Shown: positions 1 through 5,661, numbered from the stretch's first letter. The stretch is DNA of 7,736 bases from Actinomycetes bacterium (GCA_030152105.1 JASLIH010000438.1:1-7736), one strand, 5' to 3'. The notes: a model not told the origin generated them from the letters alone. Translations and numbers: made by a program.

Positions 1-128
1 GGGCGGCCGCGGTCGACGTCGCCACCCGCACCGTCCGGGTCACCTACGACGAGACGGCCCTCGACCAGGCCGCCATCGCCTCCGCCCTGGCCGACGAGGG
101 CTACGAGGTCGCCAGGGTGCCGACCTGA
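1..128 (+). CDS. C-terminal part of a heavy-metal-associated (CopZ-like) domain protein, 5' end outside window
   Basis: The frame is open from the left edge to a TGA at 126-128 and gives about 41 residues. The segments VDVATRTVRVTYDE and ALADEGYEV match the second half of an HMA ferredoxin-like fold: a beta-strand carrying V-x-V-x-Y-D, a helix, then the closing G-Y-x-V strand. In this family the metal-binding CxxC lies in the first loop, which would be upstream of the window, so it cannot be checked. Because the protein ends directly after the HMA fold, a small copper chaperone of the CopZ type is the best reading. The last domain of a larger metal-handling protein is also possible. About 96 nt without a recognisable gene or a convincing terminator separate it from the ligase remnant. 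Confidence 0.75.
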   Translation, partial: AAAVDVATRTVRVTYDETALDQAAIASALADEGYEVARVPT

Positions 129-224
129 GCGAGCTGCCGGCTATCGTGGGGGCCGGGTCGCACACCTGATCCGGTCGGGCGCTCGCCGCTCAGGGCGTGA
201 CCTGGGCGCGCCGATCACCCATGT

Positions 225-995
225 ATGCGGGTTCGGGGGGGATCGGGGGCCACGGCCGGCCCGTTGCCGCCGCCGGCGGGGCTGCGGCCGATGCACCCGA
301 CGACGGCCCGGGAGCTGCCGGCCGACCAGCGGAACTGGGCGTTCGAGCCCAAGTGGGACGGCTACCGGGCGCTCGCCCACCTGGTCGGGGGCGAGCTGGC
401 CCTGCGCAGCCGCAACGGGGTCGACATGGCCGGCTGGTTCCCGGAGCTGGCCGGGCTGGGCCGGGCCATCGGCGAGCGTGCCGCGGTGCTCGACCGAGAG
501 GTGGTGGCCGTCGACGCCGACGGCCGGCCCAGCTTCGGCGCCCTGCAGCAGCGGATGGCCGGCCGCGGCGGCCGGCGCCGCGGGGCCGCCGTCACCTTCC
601 TGGTCTTCGACGTTCGCCGGGGCCGGCACCGCCCTGCTGGCCGCAACCCGCGAGCAGGGCCTGGAGGGGGTGGTGGCCAAGCGGCTCCAGAGCACCTACC
701 TCCCAGGCCGGCGGACCCGCAACTGGCTCAAGACCAAGCACTACCAGCGCGAGACGTTCCTGGTCGGCGGGTTCGTCCCCGACCACGACCAGGTCAGGTC
801 CCTGCTCGTCGGCCTCCCCGACCCGGGACGGCCGGGCGGGCTGGTGTTCTGTGGCCGGGTCGACCACGGCCTGGTGCCGGCGGCCCGGCGCCGGTGTTCG
901 TCCGCCCCGAGCTGGCCGTCGAGGTCAGCTTCCTTGGCTGGGAGTCAGGCCGCCTGCGCCACCCTGCCTACGCAGGCCTAACCCGGATACTGTAG
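225..995 (+). pseudogene. ATP-dependent DNA ligase (LigC/LigD ligase-domain type), broken by two internal deletions
   Basis: Three pieces of one ligase lie in order but in different frames. The first (225 to about 614) carries the adenylation motif EPKWDGYR with the nucleotide-accepting Lys at residue 43, then LRSRNG, LDREVVAV and VTFLVFDV. The second (about 625-890, shifted frame) carries EGVVAKR and NWLKTK, motifs IV and V, then VGGF at the start of the OB-fold. The third (about 894-992, original frame) has FVRPELAVEVSFLGW and GRLRHPAY, the usual C-terminal end of this family. Intact relatives have roughly 40-50 residues between FDV and the motif IV region, and about 30 between the last two pieces; both stretches are missing. 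GCCGG occurs twice at each junction (616-620 and 622-626; 876-880 and 890-894), though such words are common here. The start is uncertain: no strong ribosome site precedes the ATG at 225, but the conserved leader LPPPAGLRPM argues against starting at the Met codon at 291. Such ligases act in DNA repair; this copy should be inactive as read. Confidence 0.8.
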
Positions 996-1022
996 AGGCC
1001 CCCGGATCCATGGGAGGTCCAG

Positions 1023-2045
1023 ATGACGGCAGACGAGCTGGCGGCCACGGCGACGGCGCTGGTCGCCCCGGGCAAGGGCATCCTGGCCGCCGACGAGAGC
1101 AGCGGCACCATCGAGAAGCGCTTCAGGTCGATCCAGGTCGACAGCACCACCGAGCAGCGGCGCGCCTACCGGGAGCTGCTGTTCAGGACCGAGGGGGCGG
1201 CCGAGTTCATCTCGGGCGTCATCCTCTACGACGAGACCCTGCGCCAGCAGGCGGCCGACGGGACCCCAATGGCCGAGGTCCTGTCCGGCCAGGGCATCAT
1301 CTGTGGGATCAAGGTCGACGCCGGCACCACCGGGCTGGCCGGCTTCCCCGGCGAGAAGGTCACCGAGGGACTGGACGGCCTGGCCGGCCGGCTGGCCGAG
1401 TACCGGGACCTGGGGGCCAGGTTCACCAAGTGGCGGGCCGTCATCACCATCGGCGACGGCATCCCCACCTCGGGCTGCATCCGGGCCAACGCCGAGGCCC
1501 TGGCCCGCTTCGCCGCCCTCTCCCAGGAGGCCGGGCTGGTCCCGATCGTCGAGCCCGAGGTGCTGATGGACGGCGACCACTCGATCGAGCGCTGCGACCA
1601 GGTCACCCGCGACACCCTGGCCGCGGTCTTCGCCGCCCTGCACCGCCACCGGGTGCGGCTGGACGGCATGCTGCTCAAGCCGAACATGGTCATCTCCGGC
1701 AGCGACTCCCCCGCCCAGGCCGGCGTCACCCAGGTCGCCGAGGCCACCGTGGCCTGCCTGCGCGACCACGTGCCGGCCTCGGTGCCTGGGATCGTGTTCC
1801 TCTCCGGGGGCCAGAGCGACGAGGCGGCGACCGCCCACCTGAACGCCATGAACCGGCTCGGGAACGCCCCCTGGCAGCTGAGCTTCTCCTACGGCCGGGC
1901 CCTCCAGGCCCCGGCGCTCAAGGCCTGGAAGGGCGAGGCGGCCAACGGCCCGGCGGCCCAGCGAGCCTTCCACCACCGGGCCCGGCTGAACGGGGCCGCC
2001 CGCTCCGGCAGCTGGAACGAGACCATGGAGAACGCCGACGTCTAG
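1023..2045 (+). CDS. Class I fructose-bisphosphate aldolase (eukaryote-like type)
   Basis: The 340-residue product is a full-length class I aldolase, which cleaves fructose 1,6-bisphosphate to glyceraldehyde 3-phosphate and dihydroxyacetone phosphate through a lysine Schiff base, in cytosolic glycolysis and gluconeogenesis. Visible active-site features, by analogy with muscle aldolase, are LAADES (Asp24), GIKVD (Lys97), FTKWR (Lys136), IVEPEVL (Glu178), LLKPNMV (Schiff-base Lys219), FLSGGQS (Ser261) and SYGRALQ (Arg292). The ATG at 1023 is preceded by GGGAGGT at 1012-1018, a good ribosome site. The C-terminus ends ENADV and lacks the terminal Tyr known in animal enzymes. GATACT at 986-991, overlapping the end of the ligase remnant, is a weak possible -10 element. 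It is the first of four closely spaced plus-strand genes; only 16 nt separate it from the next. Confidence 0.96.
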   Translation: MTADELAATATALVAPGKGILAADESSGTIEKRFRSIQVDSTTEQRRAYRELLFRTEGAAEFISGVILYDETLRQQAADGTPMAEVLSGQGIICGIKVDAGTTGLAGFPGEKVTEGLDGLAGRLAEYRDLGARFTKWRAVITIGDGIPTSGCIRANAEALARFAALSQEAGLVPIVEPEVLMDGDHSIERCDQVTRDTLAAVFAALHRHRVRLDGMLLKPNMVISGSDSPAQAGVTQVAEATVACLRDHVPASVPGIVFLSGGQSDEAATAHLNAMNRLGNAPWQLSFSYGRALQAPALKAWKGEAANGPAAQRAFHHRARLNGAARSGSWNETMENADV

Positions 2046-2061
2046 GCCAGGGCAGCCGGGG

Positions 2062-2721
2062 GTGACGACCCCGGGCCCCGACGAAACCGTCGCCGACGCC
2101 CTGGCCAGGCGGGTCCCGGCCCGGCGCCGGGGCCCGGCCAACCTCGGCCTGGCCGAGGGGCTGCGGGAGCTGGGGGCGGTCGACCGGGCCGTCTACGAGG
2201 CCGTGGCCCGGACCCCCACCGGGGCTCTGGACGGCCCGGTGCGCCGGCTGTCGGGCGCGGCCGACAAGTCCCGCCTGTGGCTGGCCATCGCGGCCGTGAT
2301 CGCCGTGGCCGGGGGCCGGCGCGGCCGCCAGGCGGCCCTGGAGGGGGTGGTGGCCATCGCGGTCACCTCGGCAACGGTCAACCTGGGGGTCAAGCCGATC
2401 GCCCGCCGGGGGCGCCCCGACCGGGCCCAGCCGGCCCTGTTCGAGGGCCGCCACGTGCCCATGCCCCGCTCGGCGTCGTTCCCCTCAGGGCATTCCGCCT
2501 CGGCCTTCGCCTTCGCCTACGCCGTCGGGCGCCACCTGCCGGTCCTGGCCGTGCCGATCCGGCTGCTGGCCGTGGCTGTCGCCTACTCCCGGGTCCACAC
2601 CGGCGTCCACTACCCCGGCGACGTGGTCATCGGCTCGGTCACCGGGGCCGGCACCGCGGCCATGGTCGCCGCCGTGGCCGACCGCGCGACTCGCGCCCGG
2701 GCCAGCGGTCGTGCTGGGTGA
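2062..2721 (+). CDS. PAP2-family phosphatase (phosphatidic acid phosphatase type 2), membrane protein
   Basis: This 219-residue protein carries the three-part PAP2 active site: K-x6-R-P (Lys111, Arg118, Pro119), PSGH (141-144, with His144) and S-R-x5-H-x3-D (Ser176, Arg177, His183, Asp187). The family removes phosphate from lipid phosphates such as phosphatidic acid or isoprenyl diphosphates through a phospho-histidine. Hydrophobic stretches lie at about 72-84, 95-110, 145-175 and 187-206. The GTG at 2062 was chosen as the start because it opens the frame just after the aldolase stop (16 nt gap), with the purine-rich CCGGGGG just upstream; the ribosome site is weak. Translation is probably coupled along the operon. 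The substrate cannot be told from sequence; undecaprenyl diphosphate or phosphatidate are the usual candidates. Confidence 0.9.
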   Translation: MTTPGPDETVADALARRVPARRRGPANLGLAEGLRELGAVDRAVYEAVARTPTGALDGPVRRLSGAADKSRLWLAIAAVIAVAGGRRGRQAALEGVVAIAVTSATVNLGVKPIARRGRPDRAQPALFEGRHVPMPRSASFPSGHSASAFAFAYAVGRHLPVLAVPIRLLAVAVAYSRVHTGVHYPGDVVIGSVTGAGTAAMVAAVADRATRARASGRAG

Positions 2722-2724
2722 GAG

Positions 2725-3447
2725 GTGGCAGAGGCATTCGGCTGGGGAGCGCTCGGGGCGTCCGCGCTGCTGATCGGCGCGCTCATCGCCTACCTGCTGT
2801 CCCCGACCCGAGGGGTCATCGCGGTCGTGATGGCGCTCGGGACCGGCCTGCTGATCGGCTCGGTGTCCTTCGAGCTGATCGACGAGGCCCTCAAGTACCA
2901 GGCCGTCGCCTGGGTGGCGGCGATGGTCCTGGGTGGCGCGGCCGTCTTCACCGTCGGCGACTGGCTGCTGGAGCGGCGCGGTGGCGGCGACCGCAAGGAC
3001 GCCACCGGGGCCCAGGCCGAGGGGTCGCCCCTGGCCATCGTGCTCGGCTCGGTCCTTGACGGCATCCCCGAGTCGTTCGTGCTCGGCCTCACCGTCCTCC
3101 AGGGCGGGGTGAGCGTGTCCCTGCTGGCCGCGGTCGCGCTGTCCAACCTGCCCGAGGGCATGTCGTCCTCCAGCGGCCTCAGGCAGGCCGGCTGGCCGAG
3201 GAACCAGGTGGTGGCCATGTGGTCGGTGGTGGTCCTGGTGTCGGGCACGGCCGCGGCCGCCGGCTACGGGATGCTCGGCCCGGCCAGCGGCCGCACCGGC
3301 GCCCTGGTCCAGGCGTTCGCCGCCGGGGCCCTGCTGGCCATGCTGGCCGACACGCTGCTGCCCCAGGCCTACGCCGTCGAGGGCGTGCTCACCGGCTCCC
3401 TGGTGGTCACCGGGTTCGCGGTCTCGCTGGCCCTGTCCGCGGTCTGA
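2725..3447 (+). CDS. ZIP-family divalent metal transporter
   Basis: The 240-residue product is almost wholly hydrophobic, with about eight membrane segments and a short hydrophilic loop at residues 84-101. In ZIP proteins the metal path is lined by residues in helices 4 and 5. Here these are LGSVLDGIPES (Asp112, Pro115, Glu116) and ALSNLPEGMS (Asn141, Pro143, Glu144). The later LADTLLPQAY (Asp209) is also typical of this bacterial subgroup. Many ZIPs have His where this one has Asp112 and Asn141, so its ion preference is open; transport of zinc or iron into the cytoplasm is the family role. The start is the GTG at 2725, three nt after the PAP2 stop, with GAGAG-type purines just ahead, indicating translational coupling. 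Confidence 0.88.
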   Translation: MAEAFGWGALGASALLIGALIAYLLSPTRGVIAVVMALGTGLLIGSVSFELIDEALKYQAVAWVAAMVLGGAAVFTVGDWLLERRGGGDRKDATGAQAEGSPLAIVLGSVLDGIPESFVLGLTVLQGGVSVSLLAAVALSNLPEGMSSSSGLRQAGWPRNQVVAMWSVVVLVSGTAAAAGYGMLGPASGRTGALVQAFAAGALLAMLADTLLPQAYAVEGVLTGSLVVTGFAVSLALSAV

Positions 3448-3454
3448 GCCGGCC

Positions 3455-4378
3455 ATGACGGGCCAGCGACCATCCCGGATCCGGCGGCGGCGCGAGCAGC
3501 TGGAGACGATGCTGGCCGACGGCCAGGCCCGGCTGGAGCGGGCCCGGACGCGGAGTGTGGTGGTGGACACCATGGTCGGGGTGGTCCGGCGCGAGCGCCC
3601 GGTGGCCGTCGGGATCCTGGCCGCCTCCCTGGCCTTCCGGCTGTTCGCCATGGTGATCCCCCTCATTTACGTGCTCGTGGCCGGGCTCGGCTTCGCCGCC
3701 CAGGCGTCCGCCGGCAAGGGCTCGGCCCGCCCCGGGGACGAGCTCGCCGACCTGGTGGTGGCCTCGGTGGCCGACGCCAGCACCAGCTCCGAGCGGGCCC
3801 GCTGGCTGGCCCTGATCCTCGGCGGGGTGGCCACGCTGGTGGCCGCCGCGGCCGTGCTGGAGGTGCTGCGCTGGGTGCACCTGCTGGCCTGGCGGATGGC
3901 CCCGTCCCGGTCGCGGGCCAGCGCCCGGCTGGTGCTCGGGCTGATCGCCGGGGTGGCGGTGGTCGCCACCACCTCGACCCTGGCCGAGCAGGCCCGGGCC
4001 GACGCCAAGGGGCTGGCCACCGAGCTCACGGTGATCCTGCTCAGCGCCGCGGTCCAGGTGGTGGTGCTGGCCGTGCTCTGGCTGGCCCTGTCGTTGGCGA
4101 TGCCACGGCCCCCGAGCGTCCCCTGGACCTCCCTGGTCCCGGGGGCGCTGCTGTTCGGGGCCGGGTTCCAGGGGTTCTCCGTCGCCGTCAGCCTGTGGTT
4201 CGCGCCCCGGGCGGCCAGGGCGTCGACCCTCTACGGGTCGCTCGGGGTGGCCCTGGTCCTGCTGGTGTCGCTGTTCCTGTTCGCCCGCCTGGCCGTGGCC
4301 GCGGCCGAGCTCAACGCCACCCTGGTGGAGCGCCGCCGCCTGGAGCGAGAGTCGGCGGACATCACCCTCGGAGGGTGA
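3455..4378 (+). CDS. YihY/BrkB-family inner membrane protein
   Basis: This 307-residue protein has a basic N-terminal cytoplasmic segment (residues 1-48, rich in Arg), then about six membrane spans (roughly 52-80, 116-140, 158-176, 191-215, 226-248, 261-285). The C-terminal signature STLYGSLGVAL followed by ARLAVAAAELNATL is diagnostic of the YihY/BrkB family. The family was once annotated as ribonuclease BN by mistake, and its function is unsettled; a transport role has been suggested. The ATG at 3455 follows the ZIP stop by 7 nt, so it is probably the last cotranscribed gene of the aldolase-PAP2-ZIP-YihY run. Its final codons and stop overlap the dyad at 4362-4378, so that stretch is both coding and a candidate operator. 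Confidence 0.88.
   Translation: MTGQRPSRIRRRREQLETMLADGQARLERARTRSVVVDTMVGVVRRERPVAVGILAASLAFRLFAMVIPLIYVLVAGLGFAAQASAGKGSARPGDELADLVVASVADASTSSERARWLALILGGVATLVAAAAVLEVLRWVHLLAWRMAPSRSRASARLVLGLIAGVAVVATTSTLAEQARADAKGLATELTVILLSAAVQVVVLAVLWLALSLAMPRPPSVPWTSLVPGALLFGAGFQGFSVAVSLWFAPRAARASTLYGSLGVALVLLVSLFLFARLAVAAAELNATLVERRRLERESADITLGG
4362..4378. promoter_or_regulatory. Candidate operator, TCACCC-N5-GGGTGA dyad overlapping the yihY-like stop
   Basis: TCACCCTCGGAGGGTGA is a perfect inverted repeat whose match extends two more bases on each side (4360-4380), giving 10-bp arms around one central base at 4370. The same two half-sites with the same 5-nt spacer occur twice in the array at 5283-5343. 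It ends 59 nt before the ATG at 4438; the last TCACCC-N5-GGGTGA unit of the other array ends 58 nt before its ATG at 5389. The shared half-sites, spacer and distance support an operator for the downstream gene. A hairpin terminator for the upstream operon is an alternative, but there is no T-run after it. Confidence 0.6.
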
Positions 4379-4437
4379 TGTATCTCGCCCGGCCGTGCGA
4401 GAGCCTGCCGGGGTCCGCCAGCGATCGAGGTGATGTC

Positions 4438-4944
4438 ATGGCGTCGGACGATCCCGCCCTCACCGGCGACGAGCGTGCCGAACCGGAGCGGTTGCGGGCC
4501 GAGAACACGGCCCTGCCCGCCCAGGGACAGGCGGCCGGCCCCCGGCCCGGCGGGCGCCAGCGGTGGCGCACCATCGTGGCCAGCCTGCTGATCGTGCTCG
4601 GCTGCGTGCTCGCCCCGCTGTCGGTGGTGGCCGTCTGGACCGCAACCAGGTCACCAACACCGACCGGTACGTGACCACGGTGGCCCCGCTGGCCAGCGAC
4701 CCGGCCATCCAGCAGGCCATCGCCGACCAGGTGACCGCCCAGGTGCTCACCTACCTTGACGTGCCCGGCGTGACCAACCAGGTGGTCGACGCCCTGGCCG
4801 AGCGGGGCCTGACCCGGCTGCTGGCCACCCGGCAAGGTCGTGCTCGGCCTCACCCTGGCCCTGCTGGTGGTGCTTGCCCTGATCGAGTTCCTGGGCCGCC
4901 GGCCGGTCGACGCCCCTGTCGAGGCCCAGGCCCCAGTGGAGTGA
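4438..4944 (+). pseudogene. Actinobacterial two-membrane-segment protein of unknown function, frameshifted and missing its middle
   Basis: The ATG at 4438 has GAGG at 4427-4430. Its frame gives 68 sensible residues: a charged Glu/Arg-rich start, then a membrane segment at about 45-67 ending SVVAVWT, followed by nonsense. The shifted frame, from 4641, continues RNQVTNTDRYVTTVAPLASD and DPAIQQAIADQVTAQVL, the conserved extracytoplasmic part of a common actinobacterial membrane protein. One missing C in the run at 4639-4641 restores this join. After about 4828 the original frame resumes with KVVLGLTLALLVVLALIEFL, the C-terminal membrane segment, and ends at TGA 4942-4944. From memory, intact relatives run to about 400 residues, so around 250-300 residues between ERGLTRLLATR and PGKVVLG appear lost. 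I know no established function. It lies behind the candidate operator at 4362-4378. Confidence 0.72.
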
Positions 4945-4951
4945 CGCCGTG

Positions 4952-4987
4952 TCCCGTGGCGGCCGGCCCGGTGACAGGCCAACGGGA
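4952..4987. terminator. Possible bidirectional terminator hairpin between convergent genes
   Basis: TCCCGT at 4952-4957 pairs with ACGGGA at 4982-4987. GG 4958-4959 can extend the stem with CC 4979-4980 past one bulged A. The loop is GC-rich and can fold further. It sits in the 47-nt gap between the stop of the two-segment membrane protein remnant and the stop of the minus-strand 78-residue gene, where a shared terminator is expected. There is no clear T-run on either side, so the call is weak. Confidence 0.35.
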
Positions 4988-4991
4988 AGGG

Positions 4992-5228
4992 TCAGGCTTG
5001 CTCTTCCTCCTCCGGCGGGTCCGGGAGCCGCCGGACCTCGACCAGCTCCAGGCCGAGGGCCTGGATGCGGTCGAGGAGCCCGTACAGGGCCGCCTGGTCC
5101 AGGACCGGGCCGTGGATCACCGTCTCCACCGGTTCCACCGACGCCCGCATGCCCTCGAAGGCGGCCATCAGCGAGTCGCTCAGGCGTCCCTTGACGCGGA
5201 TCTCGTAGCTGGCTCCTTCACGAGACAC
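4992..5228 (-). CDS. Small conserved protein of unknown function (78 aa)
   Basis: The product begins MSREGASYEIRVKGRLSDSL and ends with an acidic tail PPEEEEQA. I recognise the general look (YEIRVKGRLSDSL, FEGM, VEPVETVIHGPVLDQAALYG, LLDRIQALGLELVEV) from actinobacterial hypothetical proteins but know no function. The pattern suggests strand, helix, strand, helix, strand, a compact alpha/beta fold of the ferredoxin-like size class; there is no signal peptide or membrane segment. The GTG at 5228-5226 was chosen because AGGAGG lies 6 nt upstream on this strand. The same frame stays open to an ATG at 5390, but that extension is low-complexity, lacks a ribosome site and would run through the operator array and over the opposite gene's start. 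It is divergent from the GAP/HdeD unit and probably shares the array at 5283-5343. Confidence 0.8.
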   Translation of the reverse strand: MSREGASYEIRVKGRLSDSLMAAFEGMRASVEPVETVIHGPVLDQAALYGLLDRIQALGLELVEVRRLPDPPEEEEQA

Positions 5229-5234
5229 GCGCGC

Positions 5235-5240
5235 CCTCCT
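5235..5240 (-). promoter_or_regulatory. Ribosome binding site fixing the GTG start of the 78-aa gene
   Basis: On the minus strand these bases read AGGAGG, followed 6 nt later by the GTG at 5228. They sit inside GAGGAGGG, the best ribosome site in the 5228-5390 interval for this strand. This decides the start against the far-upstream ATG at 5390. Confidence 0.75.
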
Positions 5241-5268
5241 CGACCGGCCCCAAGCGGCTGCCTCCGAT

Positions 5269-5280
5269 GGTGGCGCCACC
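5269..5280. repeat. 12-bp perfect palindrome beside the operator array
   Basis: GGTGGCGCCACC is a perfect palindrome with no spacer, lying two bases left of the array that starts at 5283, on the side of the minus-strand gene. Its right end runs into CACCCGGGGTG, itself a smaller dyad. It may be a second protein site or a degenerate extension of the array; GC-rich palindromes are not rare here, so the role is uncertain. Confidence 0.4.
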
Positions 5281-5282
5281 CG

Positions 5283-5343
5283 GGGTGACAAGGCTTCACC
5301 CGAACGGGGTGATTCACCCGTCAAGGGTGACGACGGGTCACCC
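5283..5343. promoter_or_regulatory. Symmetric six-half-site operator array between divergent genes
   Basis: Half-sites lie at GGGTGA 5283-5288, TCACCC 5296-5301, GGGTGA 5307-5312, TCACCC 5314-5319, GGGTGA 5325-5330 and TCACCC 5338-5343. Spacers are 7, 5, 1, 5 and 7 nt, so all six sites are mirror-symmetric about base 5313. The spacer sequences themselves are mostly not symmetric, which favours protein binding over an RNA or DNA hairpin. Two TCACCC-N5-GGGTGA units (5296-5312 and 5314-5330) match the lone site at 4362-4378. The array lies 54 nt from the minus-strand GTG at 5228 and 45 nt from the plus-strand ATG at 5389, so it could control both directions. No clear -10/-35 pair is visible. I infer cooperative binding of a dimeric regulator; the LuxR-type protein at 6265-7736 is one candidate. 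Confidence 0.75.
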
Positions 5344-5388
5344 CCGTGGCGGGCATCGTTGGGTCGTCGAGCGTAGGAAGGAGGTGCC

Positions 5389-5650
5389 ATGGGCGCGGCT
5401 GTCGGTGAGGTCCTCGGGGTGGCGTGGTTCCCGGCGGGGAGCAGGCGGTCACCCTGCCGTGTTCGTCGTGATTGGCTCCATAGGTGTGCTTGCTCCGCTG
5501 ATCGTCTATCTTGTCGGCGGGCAGCACGCGGCCAGGACCCTCGACACCTGGAAGACGTGGGCCGCCGACCACAACGCCGCCGTCATGGCCGTGCTATTCG
5601 TGGTATTCGGATTCAAGCTTGTTGGTGACGGCATCGCCGTCCTGTTCTGA
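5389..5650 (+). pseudogene. GAP/Sap-family membrane protein remnant, middle deleted and frameshifted
   Basis: The ATG at 5389 follows a strong AAGGAGGT (5378-5385) and encodes MGAAVGEVL, the standard start of GAP-family proteins (related to the mycobacterial sulfolipid-addressing protein Sap). The frame then turns to nonsense. From 5459 another frame encodes 63 residues beginning VFVVIGSIGVLAPLIVYLVG, then ARTLDTWKTW, HNAAVMAVLFVVFG and KLVGDGIAVLF. This is the C-terminal two membrane segments of the same family, ending at TGA 5648-5650. A short third-frame piece, GGEQAVTL (5433-5456), joins the C-terminal part if one G is added to make CTGGCC at 5454-5458. Family members are about 220 residues, so around 130 residues are missing. 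The family is thought to help export or place lipids at the membrane. It sits directly ahead of the HdeD-like gene (11 nt gap), behind the operator array. Confidence 0.75.
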
Positions 5651-5661
5651 AAGGAGATCCC

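Noticed and set aside
126..192. TGAGCG/CGCTCA pair flanking the gap after the metal-binding domain as a terminator
   Set aside because: The arms are short, the loop is more than 50 nt and there is no T-run.
215..220. Lone TCACCC or GGGTGA copies elsewhere (215-220, 2060-2065, 2716-2721, 4850-4855)
   Set aside because: None has a partner half-site at the 5-nt spacing, and several lie in coding sequence; treated as chance.
963..976. CCTGC-CTAC-GCAGG hairpin near the ligase remnant's end
   Set aside because: It is only a 5-bp stem inside conserved ligase C-terminal coding sequence, with no T-run.
197..2065. A 622-codon plus-strand open frame spanning the ligase and aldolase
   Set aside because: It is Arg/Gly/Pro-rich with no family motifs and overlaps the aldolase in another frame. 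Such shadow frames are expected at this GC content.
978..3666. Long minus-strand open frames opposite the aldolase, PAP2 and ZIP genes (978-2141, 2485-3666)
   Set aside because: Their low-complexity, His/Gln/Gly-rich products have no recognisable domain; the plus-strand genes there carry complete catalytic motifs.
4360..4380. The dyad at the yihY-like stop read as a rho-independent terminator
   Set aside because: There is no T-run after it, and the same dyad recurs in a promoter region where no gene ends, so operator is the better reading.
4378..4440. ATG at 4378 overlapping the yihY-like stop as the start of the two-segment protein
   Set aside because: Purines upstream are too close to serve as a ribosome site. 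The ATG at 4438 has GAGG 7 nt upstream and better fits the family N-terminus.
5302..5322. GAAC-N13-CGTC resembling an ECF sigma-factor promoter
   Set aside because: The spacer is shorter than usual for ECF promoters, and both words fall in the spacer and edges of the half-site array.
5229..5390. N-terminal extension of the 78-aa gene to an ATG at 5390
   Set aside because: It would encode low-complexity sequence through the operator array and overlap the opposite gene's start; the GTG at 5228 has AGGAGG at proper spacing.
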